Positions 8,179 through 18,704 of a stretch of DNA of 64,000 nucleotides are shown here, piece after piece; within the stretch, counting starts at the first letter, position 1; every line of letters starts with the position of its first letter. Made by a program: the position numbers and the translations under genes. Source of the stretch: Rhabditoides inermis (Eukaryota; Nematoda; Chromadorea; Rhabditida; Rhabditidae); assembly GCA_963966185.1 (NCBI GenBank), contig CAWZYM010000418.1, positions 378,600 to 442,599 of the forward strand, read 5' to 3'. The notes under the pieces were generated by a model. The model was not told where the DNA came from, made no database searches, and worked only from the letters and a program-made list of their open reading frames with translations.

Positions 8179-11100
8179 TCAGAGCACATCCTTGTACACC
8201 ACGTTGCGAATCGGCTTCGCTGTCGTCCCGTCCGCGCGGCTGCGACTGCTCCATGCGGCGAACACTCGCAGACCGTCCGCGCTTCGAATGCGCGAAAGAC
8301 CCACATAGAACTGCCCGTGAGCAAACGGTTGGGCCTTAAGGACCATTCCGACCTTTTCGAACGTTTGTCCTTGACTCTTATTTATAGTCATTGCATACGA
8401 GAGCCGCACGGGAAACTGCCAACGCTCAAAGGCGAGGTCATTGCGCCGATTCTCGTACGTCAGTTTTACCTTAGGAATGTACACAGTTTCGGGCGCGTTG
8501 GTTGTTACGTTCTTACACTCCAACATGTTCTGCGAAAAATTGACAACCTCCAGTCTCGTGCCATTGCAAAGACCATCAGCCACATTCAAATTTCGCAGTA
8601 GCATTATTATGCAGCCGACCTTCAACCTCAATTTGTGCGGAGGAAATCCACTAGGAGTCTCTTTCCAAATATGCTCGATCGATGTAGCCATGCGATGCCG
8701 ACCAGCTAGATCAACACTCGCCTCTCGGCTCACCAAATCGATCGGTGCATCCGTCGACACCGCCGTGAACGTCTGACCGTCGCACAAGTCCAGAATCTGC
8801 TCGTTGATTCTCAACGAATCAACATTTTTCAACACAAGAATAGCCACTTTGGCCATCTCCTCCGGCGACTTGAGTACGCTCGGAGGGTACAACCAATTGA
8901 CAATATCGTTCTCCGAGTTGACGAGGAACCGTTCAGGTAACATTAAACGACCGTCAACTTGCTCATGTTCACCCGAGCCTACCAACTCGAGAAACTTGGC
9001 AAACTCAGCCTCGCCTTGTTTGACACGCATGTTCTGTTTGAGAGTGAACGTTTTGAACGACGCCCAAAGAGGACTGCGCTTTAAAGTGACACTCGCGGAC
9101 ACGACGGGATCCTCTCCCTCCAATACTGGAAGAAGCTGCTTCCAATCGCCTCCGCACAGCATCACCACACCACCAAACGGCTTATTGGCGTTCACGCCAG
9201 ACGCGCACAACTTGAGCACATTGTTCACACACTCCAGCGCGTACATTATGCTCATTGTACACTCATCCCAAATTACCAGATCGACCTCACCAAGTCGCTT
9301 GCCCTGATCCGAGTGCGCCTTAATACCGCTCACGCTATCCTTGTTCAACTTGGGAGGCAGTTTGAAGGCGGAGTGAGACGTCTGACCTCCATTCAGCAGA
9401 GTCGCGGCGATACCGGTGCTACTCACCACCAACACCTTGTGGTTTTCCCTCTTACATAGAGCAATAATCTGATTATACACAAACGTCTTGCCGGTACCGC
9501 CACTACCCTGCATCGAAAAGCAAACGTCACCACGAGACTCTTTCGCCTGTCGAACAGCTGCCATCACATGAAAAACCACGCTATCCTGTTCAGGATTGAG
9601 TGGACTGTTCACCACGTTCACCATGTTCACGTCGTCGTCTTCATCATCCTCGGCAGCGTCATCGGGAAGACCGTACTCGGTTAGAGTATGACCGTTTCGC
9701 TCAAGAATCCATTTGAGTCTTCTCAGAGCAGTCGCAATATTCTCATCTAACGACCTGTTCATGTTGCGCGGAGCCATCCTCTCCTTGTACTTGTCCCACA
9801 ATCCTGTCGGATCGGGAGGCGAGCAGTGGAGGAGGATAGAAGCGAACAGATTCCTCAGCCGCTTCGGCATGTCGGAATGAGCCGCCTCCGCCATGCACTC
9901 GTCCCAGGTGCGGTCGTTGTGGATCAGTCCGGCGGCGATTGCAGCCTCGTTAAACGTTTCATAGACAACACCAGTTACAGTCCTCGCATCCTCGTACGAC
10001 TTGATCGGACGAGCCTGTACAATGAGACGCAGCGCAAACTTCTCGACATTGCGAGGATTCACTTGGAACAACCTTGTTACAACATTCATGTCATACTTAT
10101 ATTTCCTGTATGTTGATGTTTTCTGATCGAACCGATACTGTCTCGACAACTCCTCAAACGTCAGATGTGCAGCCTCCGGATCTTCTCTCACCTTCTGCAT
10201 GTAAGCGAGGAACATAGACTTCGTTTTACTCAATTTCGGGACATTGCCCTTCTTGAAAATGATAGGCTGTTCGCCAGGCAAATGCACACCAATCGTCTTT
10301 ACCGTGTGCGTTGACCTGACAAGACCAAAGTTGTGAAGTCGATAGAACGCTTCACAGGCGGACAAATACCGCAACTTTACATACTCTTCCGCCTCGTCAA
10401 AGTACAACTTCTCTACTCCGTCCTTACCCATCTTCATGTAGTCCTTGATCTTGTCCATGTTGCCAGATGCAAGTGCGGCAAGAAGAGTGTCAACGCCCTT
10501 GGTCAAATACTTAGAAATGTACTTGTAAGACGCGCTGGAACCACAGTACTCCACATTGCAATGTGTTCCCAGCGCCAGCATCAACAAATGGTTATATGGT
10601 ACAATGTCTCGGTTTGTAACCTGAGTTGTACCGTCCTTGAGGACCGCCCATTCACCATTATTAGGACGAGGATAATGTGGCATACCATATTTGTCAATCA
10701 CCATCTCATCCCTGAACGGCTTAGGGAATTTTTTCTTACAATACTTGGGGTCGTCCTTGCGACATGTGTAATGATTCTTGCCAGTGCAAGGATTGTGCAC
10801 CATGTGCTTCAACACCAGCTCTTTGAGCTTCTTCATATTTTCATAGTTCGGATCACCCACATCAGGAAGAACAGGAATTTCCGCGGAGATATACTTTGGT
10901 ATATCTTCCTCGGGAATGTCCTCTTCTAGAGTCACAAGCATATGACAATGTGGGACGCCACGCTTCTGAAACTCTATCCTCCACCAGATCGACTTCACCT
11001 TACCAAATATCTCCTTGTTCTTGATCAAATCCCACGCCTGATCAAACTTCAACTTACATACACGAGCCAACAAGTCCGGATCATCCATGGCATTCTTGCC

Positions 11101-14100
11101 AACCAAATTCTCTGTCACCTCACTCCACCCGGGATTCCCGGTAAGAGTGATGAAGAGGTGCGGTTTGCCGCACTGCGCCGCCATGGCCATCGCATTATGG
11201 TAATTGTCTTCACACCACTTTTTGCTACCGACAAAAACAGCAGGCATATAAACAAACTGCCCTACTTGAATCCCCCTATTCTCCATCCGCGCCCTCATCC
11301 AGTTAAAGTACTCGTTGTGTTCAATCTTCAACAGTTCTTGTTGCGTGCGGCGAATTTGCGCCAGCCGCTCAGATTCGACACGTGTAAACGTGAACGTGCC
11401 GTGGAGCTGCAGCATCTTACCCGCACCGAGAATCCAATGTAAATCTTTGTTACTCATTGTTCGACGATACGAATACCGAGCCAGCTCCGAGTAACTGACA
11501 AACTTACGCTTCTTTCTCTTCTTCTTGTCACCAGGCACTTCATCGGAATCACTCAAATCACCGGCGGAAATTTGACCTTCTTGGTCACCATGAATGTTCA
11601 GAATGTCGTTGGCGTCATCATTGTTCTCGTCCTCGTCCTCGTCTTCACCTTCACTCACATACCCATTCCTTACAACAAAACGACGGAAGAACGGATTGCC
11701 TTCTGGAAACAGAACCGGAAACATTAGCGGATCCGCATTGACATCATAATGCGGCATTGGCCGCGCTTCCCCGTTGTGGGTCATCACCCAGGTGCTCTCT
11801 TTGAGCTGCTCGAGTGTAGGTGGACTACCGTCCGCAGCACTATACAACACCGCCACTTCAGACTTGTTACCGGGAATGTTGAGGGTTCCGGGATGATGCC
11901 CTTTCACCATGTTCGTTACTCGTCTATCTCGGTGCGAAACAAACTTCATGCCAACACAAGGAACCAAATCCGGACGACCGGCCTCAATGTTCTGCTTCAC
12001 TAAATCCATATAAAGCTTGTAAGTCGATTTGTATGCTGCAGAGTACGGGTTATGTGTGCAAAGAATCTCGTACAGCTCTTCGAGCAGCTTTCTATCGACT
12101 TCGTCGCTGTCCGACATCCGACTCCAGATGTCCTCCTTAGCACCTGGCACATAGTAAAGGTGCGCAAAACCGGGTTTGCCCGTCTCCGATGGCAGTAGAT
12201 GGCACACCCCTGGGCTCATTTTACCCTGCACTACCACCACCGGCTCACCCTTCGGAACGTTGTCCGCGCGACGCATCACCAACGAAGCCATTGCCAAATT
12301 CTTATTATAATGGTGAAACGAGTTATAATACGATCGCTTTTCGCGAGCCAAATCATACAGCTTAACCATCAAGCTGGAACGAATAGAAGGGGCATCGGGA
12401 ATGTTCACCGCACCATTACTGCAACACACACCCGAAGTCTCCTTCTTGAACTTCAGACCACGACAATAGTCGAACACACACTCTTCCATCTTACCAAGAT
12501 TCATGTACTCCGGACAAAACGCCTTATCAGATGCAGCCTTGAAAAAATTCAAAGTCTTGCGCACATACTTTGACTTGTGCGCAACAGTGTTCGCTTCTTG
12601 CTCGCGGCGACGCTTTGTCACAGATGCGCGTTGAGTTTGTTTGCGAGCGAGAGTTGATTCTCTCTCCACAACCTTGTCATTGCCAGAATCAGCTGATTGG
12701 CGCGCGCGGTACAGTTGGTCTTTGCTTAGCAATGCCGGATTCACAACATTATCCGGAATAGGTTTCAAAATTTTCCTTGTGGGTATACTCGGCTTTGCAG
12801 CAAGAGCAATTATGCGCTGGAGTTTGTCGTTGTCAACCTTGTCTGCTTGCCTTCTGTTTGACTGCACTTTTGGAGTCGGAGAAGGCAAAGAAGCAGCAGC
12901 AGGAGATAGAGCAGGCGGCGTAACAACATTCTTACCACGTTTTACAGGAGTAGTAGTTGGAGGAGGACAAGAAAGGGGAAGAGGAGCGACAGGAGTAGAC
13001 GACGGGGAATTCGAGCCCATGGCAAGTTGCATCATGCGCTGAATAGTTTCCTGATTCACTACTCCCTCGTCGGAACGCCGCTTTCGCAGACTGGAAGATT
13101 GCGGAGAAGCCGCGGGCCGAGCGGATCGACGACTACTGTTAGATGTCTGAAGCATCTCTTTTACCGTCAAGGGAGGAAAGTGAGATTGCAGAGCAAGACG
13201 AGGCATCGGTCGACCGGGAACGGAACGGGGCGGAGAAGATACGACGGAGCTGTAAGTGGGGGAGGAGGAAACAATTGGAGGTGACTTGGTCACAACTCCG
13301 GTCACAGACTTGGTCTGTGCCACATTGGGAGGAGACTTGGTCTCTACTCCGGACTCACAAACATGCATAAGTGGAGGAGACTTTGTCTCTACTCCGGCCA
13401 CAGACTTTGTCAGGGCCAAACCGTGAGGAGACTTGGTCTCTACTCCGGCCGCAGACTTTCTCCGCGTTTCACTCACCTTTCTTACCTGCTGCTGCTGCTG
13501 CTTGTCGAGGAAGAACTTCTTGAAGCAGAAGGCTTGCACCTTCCGTCGATACCCCATCAGCTTCACAAAGCTGTTCATCGACGCAAGCGGACTACGACCA
13601 TTCATCATGTGCTCCATGTTTGAGAGGACAAAGAAGCCGCACGACGTAGCATCCGGCTGAATGTCACATTCACCGGCCTTGAGAACCGGCGGAGCGTTGG
13701 AACGACTCACATGAGGAAGCACATTTTTGCGCAGATACATGAGAAACGGATTATCGGCTTTGCACCGGGTGTTGCCAGCAATTGAGTCATACACAGTGAA
13801 CTCGTTCGAGTTGGGATCGATAGCGATCAAGTAGTAATGACCAGGGATATGTACAGGAACGAGGACGACATCAGGATTGACGACGCCACACTTGTAGATC
13901 ATGTTGGGAATGTCAACGGGAAGAACCACTCCGGAGTCATACACTCGAGACAAGTTAACATCCACGACCCAGGCACGCATGTTCTGCGCAGAGGACAGCA
14001 CCAAGTGGTTAACATATTTCTGCAGATGGTCATCAGCAAGTTGTACTGTCAGATCAGTATAGTGGTAGCCTTGTTCAGTGGCAACTTGATTCTCGTTTGA

Positions 14101-14106
14101 GTTCAT
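8179..14106 (-). CDS. Helitron Rep-helicase with N-terminal Ulp1-like protease
   Basis: Single exon of 1,975 codons, ATG 14106, TGA 8181-8179. N-terminus resembles the Ulp1/C48 cysteine protease fold with a full catalytic set: His90 (GHYYL), Asp107 (VYDS), Gln150, Cys156 (TSCGFF). A disordered linker has a Q-run (203-207) and four GV(E/V)TKSP repeats (221-276). The HUH Rep nickase has H1053-C-H1055 (VPHCHM) and two tyrosines Y1196 and Y1200 (YKYISKYLTKG), the Y2 arrangement of Helitrons. The Pif1-like SF1 helicase has Walker A K1540 (GSGGTGKT), Walker B D1614-E1615 and a C-terminal TINKSQGQTF motif. Known role of the family: nick the element end, unwind, and transpose by rolling circle. Every catalytic motif is intact. 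In-frame TGA just upstream of the ATG fixes the start. The protease fusion is the unusual part. Confidence 0.95.
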   Translation of the reverse strand: MNSNENQVATEQGYHYTDLTVQLADDHLQKYVNHLVLSSAQNMRAWVVDVNLSRVYDSGVVLPVDIPNMIYKCGVVNPDVVLVPVHIPGHYYLIAIDPNSNEFTVYDSIAGNTRCKADNPFLMYLRKNVLPHVSRSNAPPVLKAGECDIQPDATSCGFFVLSNMEHMMNGRSPLASMNSFVKLMGYRRKVQAFCFKKFFLDKQQQQQVRKVSETRRKSAAGVETKSPHGLALTKSVAGVETKSPPLMHVCESGVETKSPPNVAQTKSVTGVVTKSPPIVSSSPTYSSVVSSPPRSVPGRPMPRLALQSHFPPLTVKEMLQTSNSSRRSARPAASPQSSSLRKRRSDEGVVNQETIQRMMQLAMGSNSPSSTPVAPLPLSCPPPTTTPVKRGKNVVTPPALSPAAASLPSPTPKVQSNRRQADKVDNDKLQRIIALAAKPSIPTRKILKPIPDNVVNPALLSKDQLYRARQSADSGNDKVVERESTLARKQTQRASVTKRRREQEANTVAHKSKYVRKTLNFFKAASDKAFCPEYMNLGKMEECVFDYCRGLKFKKETSGVCCSNGAVNIPDAPSIRSSLMVKLYDLAREKRSYYNSFHHYNKNLAMASLVMRRADNVPKGEPVVVVQGKMSPGVCHLLPSETGKPGFAHLYYVPGAKEDIWSRMSDSDEVDRKLLEELYEILCTHNPYSAAYKSTYKLYMDLVKQNIEAGRPDLVPCVGMKFVSHRDRRVTNMVKGHHPGTLNIPGNKSEVAVLYSAADGSPPTLEQLKESTWVMTHNGEARPMPHYDVNADPLMFPVLFPEGNPFFRRFVVRNGYVSEGEDEDEDENNDDANDILNIHGDQEGQISAGDLSDSDEVPGDKKKRKKRKFVSYSELARYSYRRTMSNKDLHWILGAGKMLQLHGTFTFTRVESERLAQIRRTQQELLKIEHNEYFNWMRARMENRGIQVGQFVYMPAVFVGSKKWCEDNYHNAMAMAAQCGKPHLFITLTGNPGWSEVTENLVGKNAMDDPDLLARVCKLKFDQAWDLIKNKEIFGKVKSIWWRIEFQKRGVPHCHMLVTLEEDIPEEDIPKYISAEIPVLPDVGDPNYENMKKLKELVLKHMVHNPCTGKNHYTCRKDDPKYCKKKFPKPFRDEMVIDKYGMPHYPRPNNGEWAVLKDGTTQVTNRDIVPYNHLLMLALGTHCNVEYCGSSASYKYISKYLTKGVDTLLAALASGNMDKIKDYMKMGKDGVEKLYFDEAEEYVKLRYLSACEAFYRLHNFGLVRSTHTVKTIGVHLPGEQPIIFKKGNVPKLSKTKSMFLAYMQKVREDPEAAHLTFEELSRQYRFDQKTSTYRKYKYDMNVVTRLFQVNPRNVEKFALRLIVQARPIKSYEDARTVTGVVYETFNEAAIAAGLIHNDRTWDECMAEAAHSDMPKRLRNLFASILLHCSPPDPTGLWDKYKERMAPRNMNRSLDENIATALRRLKWILERNGHTLTEYGLPDDAAEDDEDDDVNMVNVVNSPLNPEQDSVVFHVMAAVRQAKESRGDVCFSMQGSGGTGKTFVYNQIIALCKRENHKVLVVSSTGIAATLLNGGQTSHSAFKLPPKLNKDSVSGIKAHSDQGKRLGEVDLVIWDECTMSIMYALECVNNVLKLCASGVNANKPFGGVVMLCGGDWKQLLPVLEGEDPVVSASVTLKRSPLWASFKTFTLKQNMRVKQGEAEFAKFLELVGSGEHEQVDGRLMLPERFLVNSENDIVNWLYPPSVLKSPEEMAKVAILVLKNVDSLRINEQILDLCDGQTFTAVSTDAPIDLVSREASVDLAGRHRMATSIEHIWKETPSGFPPHKLRLKVGCIIMLLRNLNVADGLCNGTRLEVVNFSQNMLECKNVTTNAPETVYIPKVKLTYENRRNDLAFERWQFPVRLSYAMTINKSQGQTFEKVGMVLKAQPFAHGQFYVGLSRIRSADGLRVFAAWSSRSRADGTTAKPIRNVVYKDVL

Positions 14107-14252
14107 TTTGTATATTGTCCGAGAAGGAGGACGTCAAACTACAACAAACAATTTAAGTATTTATATTACAACTGAATCTGTCCCACAAAACAATTCCAGG
14201 TGATAGAAACGTTCGAACAAGTATTAAAAAAGAATGAAGAAAACACCAACCT

Positions 14253-15206
14253 CTTCCAGGGCAGCTTCTTGACGGTGATGTCGGCGGCGACAGCAGCCAC
14301 AGCACAGCAGGCAGGCTGGAACGGGTGCGCTGAACATATTGAGTCATTAAATGATACCGTTAGAATACTTGGGCAATTTTAAATAGTGACAACAATTGAT
14401 ATTAAATATATAATATATTCCAATACAAGATGGTGAAAAGAATTGAATTAAAAAAAAACACCCACCTCCTCGAACTTGATGATGTAGCTGCACCGCGTGC
14501 ACGAGTGCGCCACACTCGAAGAGCTGTAAAATACAAACATATAATATTAAATAACATAAGTGAACGTTCTTATGATCGTATATGTACATCAACTATACCG
14601 ATAGAAGACGCTTTTTCCCGTAAGAATTATCCAAATAACATGAATCATAAAAGAATAGTTGAACAAAATACGACACATACCTCAGGAAGGATGAGCTACG
14701 GGAGGCAGGAGCGGGCGGTCGCTCCGAAGGAATAGGAGATCTGAAAATTATTCTATATGTATATATATATATTCTAATATAAACCGCAGCAAAGCATTTG
14801 AAAACGAAATTTAAAAAAAAGATACCCACCAACGAATGACTCCGTCGATGAGCCGCGTGAAGGTGTACAGCGACACACACACAGGATGCTGCAACACAGC
14901 TCATGTAAACCATAAATCAACATACTACAATAATGTGGTTGAACAACACTTATGGAATACTATTATAACTGTTAGAATTTGTAAAGTGAGGTGATACATA
15001 CATTATATGGTCAAAATAAAACGCATACCTCAAGACGAGTGAGCTGAAGAAGGCGGGACGGTCGAGCCACACAAAGATATCCTGAAACAAATTACATTAT
15101 TTAAAACAAATCAACGTTTATCAAACCGAAATAAATTTAAAAAAGGCTCACCTTGATAGCGGGAAAGTGGTGTAGGGCGGGTTGATGGGGCTCAGAAAGA
15201 ACGAAT
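14253..15206 (-). other. Splice-bounded exons upstream of Rep-Hel (U5)
   Basis: Six short exon-like segments with AG acceptors and GT donors: 15149-15206, 15027-15079, 14833-14891, 14683-14742, 14467-14524, 14255-14333. An acceptor TTGTAG lies at about 14139, before the Rep-Hel ATG. Linking them keeps a frame for exons 4-6 only; exon 3 to 4 creates TGA. They could be 5' untranslated exons of the Rep-Hel transcript or a separate small upstream gene. Coding is doubtful. Confidence 0.4.
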
Positions 15207-15299
15207 TACCTGCAATAAACACATTACAACAACCAACACTTCAAAAGAAATTAACGGACAAAATTGCGAGAAAATTGTAAGCATGAAGAAATACGAGCT

Positions 15300-15932
15300 C
15301 AAAAACATTCGAAATTGCAACGTGAGTGATAACGCGACGGAACGGGTGCGACACGCAATACAAACGCAAACAGCACGTCAAATTAATATCGACAAAAAAT
15401 ATATAACACATTGCAACACGAGTCATATTATAAAAACATCGCAAAACAAAGAAATAAACAAAAACACGCACGCCCAGCTGATTGAATTCTCATCATCGTG
15501 CATCACTGTGCTACACCATACACACCGTACAACGAAACACGACGTTTTTGCGAAACGCGTTCCAAGCGATTATTTTGATATTAAACGCATATCAAAGTGA
15601 CAAAACTCGATTAGAACGAAAGAATATATAAAAAAGAAAATATTGAAACATACAAAACATGTCCACAACGCATACCCGCTTCATCGCAGCCGATTGCACG
15701 CACCAACCAATTAAAACCCGTGCAATGATACGTTTAATCACTATGAATCAATCGATATCAATGCAAAACGTATTCGATACACATGCCCAATCACTCCCCA
15801 ACACTTTGCACACAATGTCCCCTTCATCCTCGTTGCGCAATCGATATTATCCGCCATCGCCCGCTCACACACTGTGCCGAGGCCACGCCCCCTCGCTGCC
15901 TCCTCATCGCTCTCTCGCGTCCTGCGCACACA
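15300..15932 (-). promoter_or_regulatory. Conserved AT-rich leader of U5
   Basis: Leader block copy, same as 3440-4070, placing the Rep-Hel gene behind the same 5' sequence as the non-autonomous cargo genes. Confidence 0.5.
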
Positions 15933-16012
15933 GCCCAAGTGGTGTAGTGGTCTAAGGCGCACGGGCGCGCCTCGATCTGCCGCACCCACGGGTTCGATCC
16001 CGGTACGGGCAG
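15933..16012 (+). repeat. tRNA-like sequence, tail truncated (U5)
   Basis: A and B boxes intact; the tail stops after GACGGAGAAA (about 16115) without reaching the GACTAG end, marking a fusion point. Confidence 0.7.
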
Positions 16013-16117
16013 AGGATTTTGCTGACATCTTGGCATCGTCCTCGGTCCCCTTGTACCATTACATGATCGAGAAATTTGCATATATGCAAATGAGCTAGAG
16101 TCGCGTGACGGAGAAAA

Positions 16118-16175
16118 AAAACGGGATACTTGAAAGGCGGACGCTCTACCGCCTGAGCAATAGTGGCTACGCGCT
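16118..16175 (-). repeat. tRNA-like sequence, type 2, B box lost
   Basis: Same decayed form as 262-330; left part cut at the fusion point. Confidence 0.6.
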
Positions 16176-16446
16176 GCATCCCGCAAAGCCCGCACTCGTC
16201 TCGGCCCGCTCGGTCGCATACACAATACACAGAAATCACTTGCAATCAATCGATATCAATCGATATCTGATCGATATCAAGCAGTGACGTATTGCAATCA
16301 CGTGTCCAATCATTTCACCACATGTTCCATCCATCGTAGCATCGATTCCGAAAGCGCACAGCCTATTCAACGCCTATTCACACTCATTCACACGCTATCG
16401 CCCGACGCGCGCTGTCCTCATCGCTCTCTCGCCCGCTGCGCACACA

Positions 16447-16526
16447 ACCCAAGTGGTGTAGTGGTCTAAGGCGCACGGGCGCGCCTCAATCTGCCGCACC
16501 CACGGGTTCGATCCCGGTACGGGCAG
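16447..16526 (+). repeat. 5'-terminal tRNA-like sequence ending U5
   Basis: A box TGGTGTAGTGG and B box GGTTCGATCCC; followed by the octamer palindrome (about 16590-16607) and canonical unit end. Confidence 0.7.
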
Positions 16527-16763
16527 AGGATTTTGCTGACATCTCGGCATCGTCCTCGGTCCCCTTGTACCATTACATCATCGAGAAATTTGCATATATG
16601 CAAATTGCGCTTATGGTCGCGTCACAGAGAAATTCCGACTTTCATATACTATGGATAGAGACTAGCCTGGGAGTGGGCATGATTTGTTTGTTTGGAGTGG
16701 AAATACTATTCTTGAAATTTAAAAAACAAATTTGAAAATTCATCAAAACTTTTTTTTATCTCA

Positions 16764-16838
16764 AGGGGGGGGCTGCCGCCCCCCCTTGGACCCCCCCGCC
16801 GAGGGGGGCTCCGCCCCCCCTCGACCCCCCCCCCTCTA
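16764..16838. repeat. Paired GC-rich hairpins of U6
   Basis: Same two-hairpin module as 2405-2477. Confidence 0.8.
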
Positions 16839-16925
16839 TTCACATATTCCAACGCCCTGCTATGCTGCCGTTTCGTCAAAGTGCATTATCGCGGTTTGAG
16901 GTAGTTTTCATACCCGAGGAAGAGG

Positions 16926-17096
16926 ATAAGCGAGTGGTTGAGGGAGAGGATAAGCGAGTGGTTGAGGGAGTGGTTGAGGGAGTGGTTGAGCGAGTGGTTG
17001 AGCGAGTGGTTGAGCGAGTGGTTGAGGGAGTGGTTGAGGGAGTGGTTGAGGGAGTGGTTAAGGGCGTGGTTGAGGAGTGGTTGAGGGAGTGGACCC
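16926..17096. repeat. 12-bp minisatellite, longest array
   Basis: About 14 units of GAGTGGTTGAGG and variants (GAGCGA, GTTAAG), the longest of the four such arrays. Confidence 0.85.
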
Positions 17097-17302
17097 CCCT
17101 GCCCCCCCTTCGAGTGAATCGTACAGTCTGCTGTGCGTCCGATGCGTCAACGGGGTGCTGCTCGAGGAGGATAAAACACGACCAAACAGTAAAATAACAA
17201 AAATCACAATCATTCTGAATCAATCCCAAATCCATTACCAATACCGTACCCCGCAACCCACCATCACAATCATATCATAACAACAAGTGAGCTAAAGAGA
17301 GT

Positions 17303-17965
17303 TTTATTTGGTCCATTAAACTACAACACAATGTATGTTTCGATACTACAAATACACATTAAAATTCTAGTCAATTAATGTAAACAAATTAATAAAATGA
17401 GCGTCTACCTTGAACCGTCGAGAGTGCGTCCGCGTTCGACTTGAGCTTCTTCTTCTTCTAGTCCAGCGACGACGCCCCACACGAGCAGGGAGCAGAACAG
17501 AGGAGCCTTGAACAACATGTGACGATAGCTCACAAATTGGAAAAAAACAATAAAATATAATATACAACATACCTTGAACTCGGTGACGACGGGGCAGCAG
17601 ACGGGCAGCACGTCTCCGTAGACGAAAGACTGCAACAATTTGTATCACAAAACACAACAACTGAAGTACAACACAAAGCAATTTAGTAACTAATTTAACA
17701 TAAAACTATATGAAACCCGACAAAAAACCAAACACACCTTGAACACGATGGCGTCGATGCGGCAGAAGAAGCGGCCGATTGGAGAGGTGTTGCTCTGAAA
17801 GACACTGTGTTGTGCATAGTACAACGATCACAAACATACGACATAAGAAGAACACAGTGCAAAGATCATAGTGAAACGTAAACAAAAATAAATGAATAAC
17901 ACGCACCTTGAACGCCTCGGTTCCGTTGCCGCACGACGCAGCCGGCTTGTCCAACTTTGATCACC
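17303..17965 (-). CDS. Mini-exon array gene of U6 (frame uncertain)
   Basis: Exons e1 17907-17965 (59 nt), e2 17738-17794 (57), e3 17573-17629 (57), e4 from 17506; AATAAA at 17308-17303. Phase-0 reading gives ...LDKPAASCGNGTEAFK, SNTSPIGRFFCRIDAIVFK, SFVYGDVLPVCCPVVTEFK, then a hydrophobic/acidic terminal exon ending at TAG 17405. e1 starts with TGA in that frame, so a start codon is missing. An Arg-rich alternative frame with repeated RRHRVQ is also open. Four exons in the same order occur in U12. Confidence 0.4.
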
Positions 17966-18054
17966 CTGAAATGAATAATAATAAACATGTAGAACACGTT
18001 GCGAACTAATAAAACAACAACGCAATACAAAACAACAACAAAATCAACGAAATT

Positions 18055-18704
18055 CAAAAACATTCGAAATTGCATGATGTGCGAAAACGCGACTAAACGA
18101 GTGCGACACGCAAGACAAACGCATACAACACGTCAAATTGGTATCGACAAAAATTATAAAACACATTACAACACAAATTACATAATAAAAACATCGCAAA
18201 ACAAAGAAATAAACAAAAACACGCATGCACAGCTGTTTGAATTGTCATCATCACTGTGCTACACCATACACCGCACAACGAAACACGATGTTTTTGCGAA
18301 ACGCGTTTCAAGCGATTATTTTGATATTGAACGCATATCAAAGTGAGAAAACGCGATTAGAACAAAAGAATATAATAAAAAGAAAATATTGAAACAAACA
18401 AAACATGTCCACGACGCATACCCGCTTCATTACAGCCGATTGCACGCACCAACCCATTAAACCCCGTGCATTTGATATGTTTAATCACTATTAATCAATC
18501 GATATCAATGCAAATACTATTCAATACATTAGCCCAACCACTCCCCAACACATTGTCCCCTTCATCCCCGTTGCGCAATCATCGATATCATTCGCAATCG
18601 CCCATTCACACCCATTCACACACATGCGCTATCGCAGGCCACGCCCCCTCGCTGCATCCTCATTGCTCTCTCGCGCTCTGCTGACACAAGCCCAAGTGGT
18701 GTAG
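18055..18704 (-). promoter_or_regulatory. Leader of U6 left part, truncated
   Basis: Leader block copy ending abruptly inside the tRNA-like A box (GGTGTAG at 18698-18704), where the 488-bp repeat begins. Confidence 0.5.

Larger units (their letters stand above)
7557..16661 (-). mobile_element. Helitron unit U5 (autonomous, with fused end)
   Basis: Begins with CTAGCCTGGG at 7557 and carries the first Rep-Hel gene, upstream exons and the leader. The tRNA-like 5' end at 15933 lacks its terminal part: after GACGGAGAAA at about 16115 the sequence jumps into a tRNA-type unit (16118-16661) that lacks its own 3' end. So this interval is probably two units fused by a deletion. Canonical 5' end GGATAGAGA precedes 16662. 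Confidence 0.65.

Noticed and set aside
8179..14106. Plus-strand ORFs of 60-198 codons inside the Rep-Hel genes
   Set aside because: They are antisense shadows of a gene whose minus-strand frame has clear catalytic motifs.
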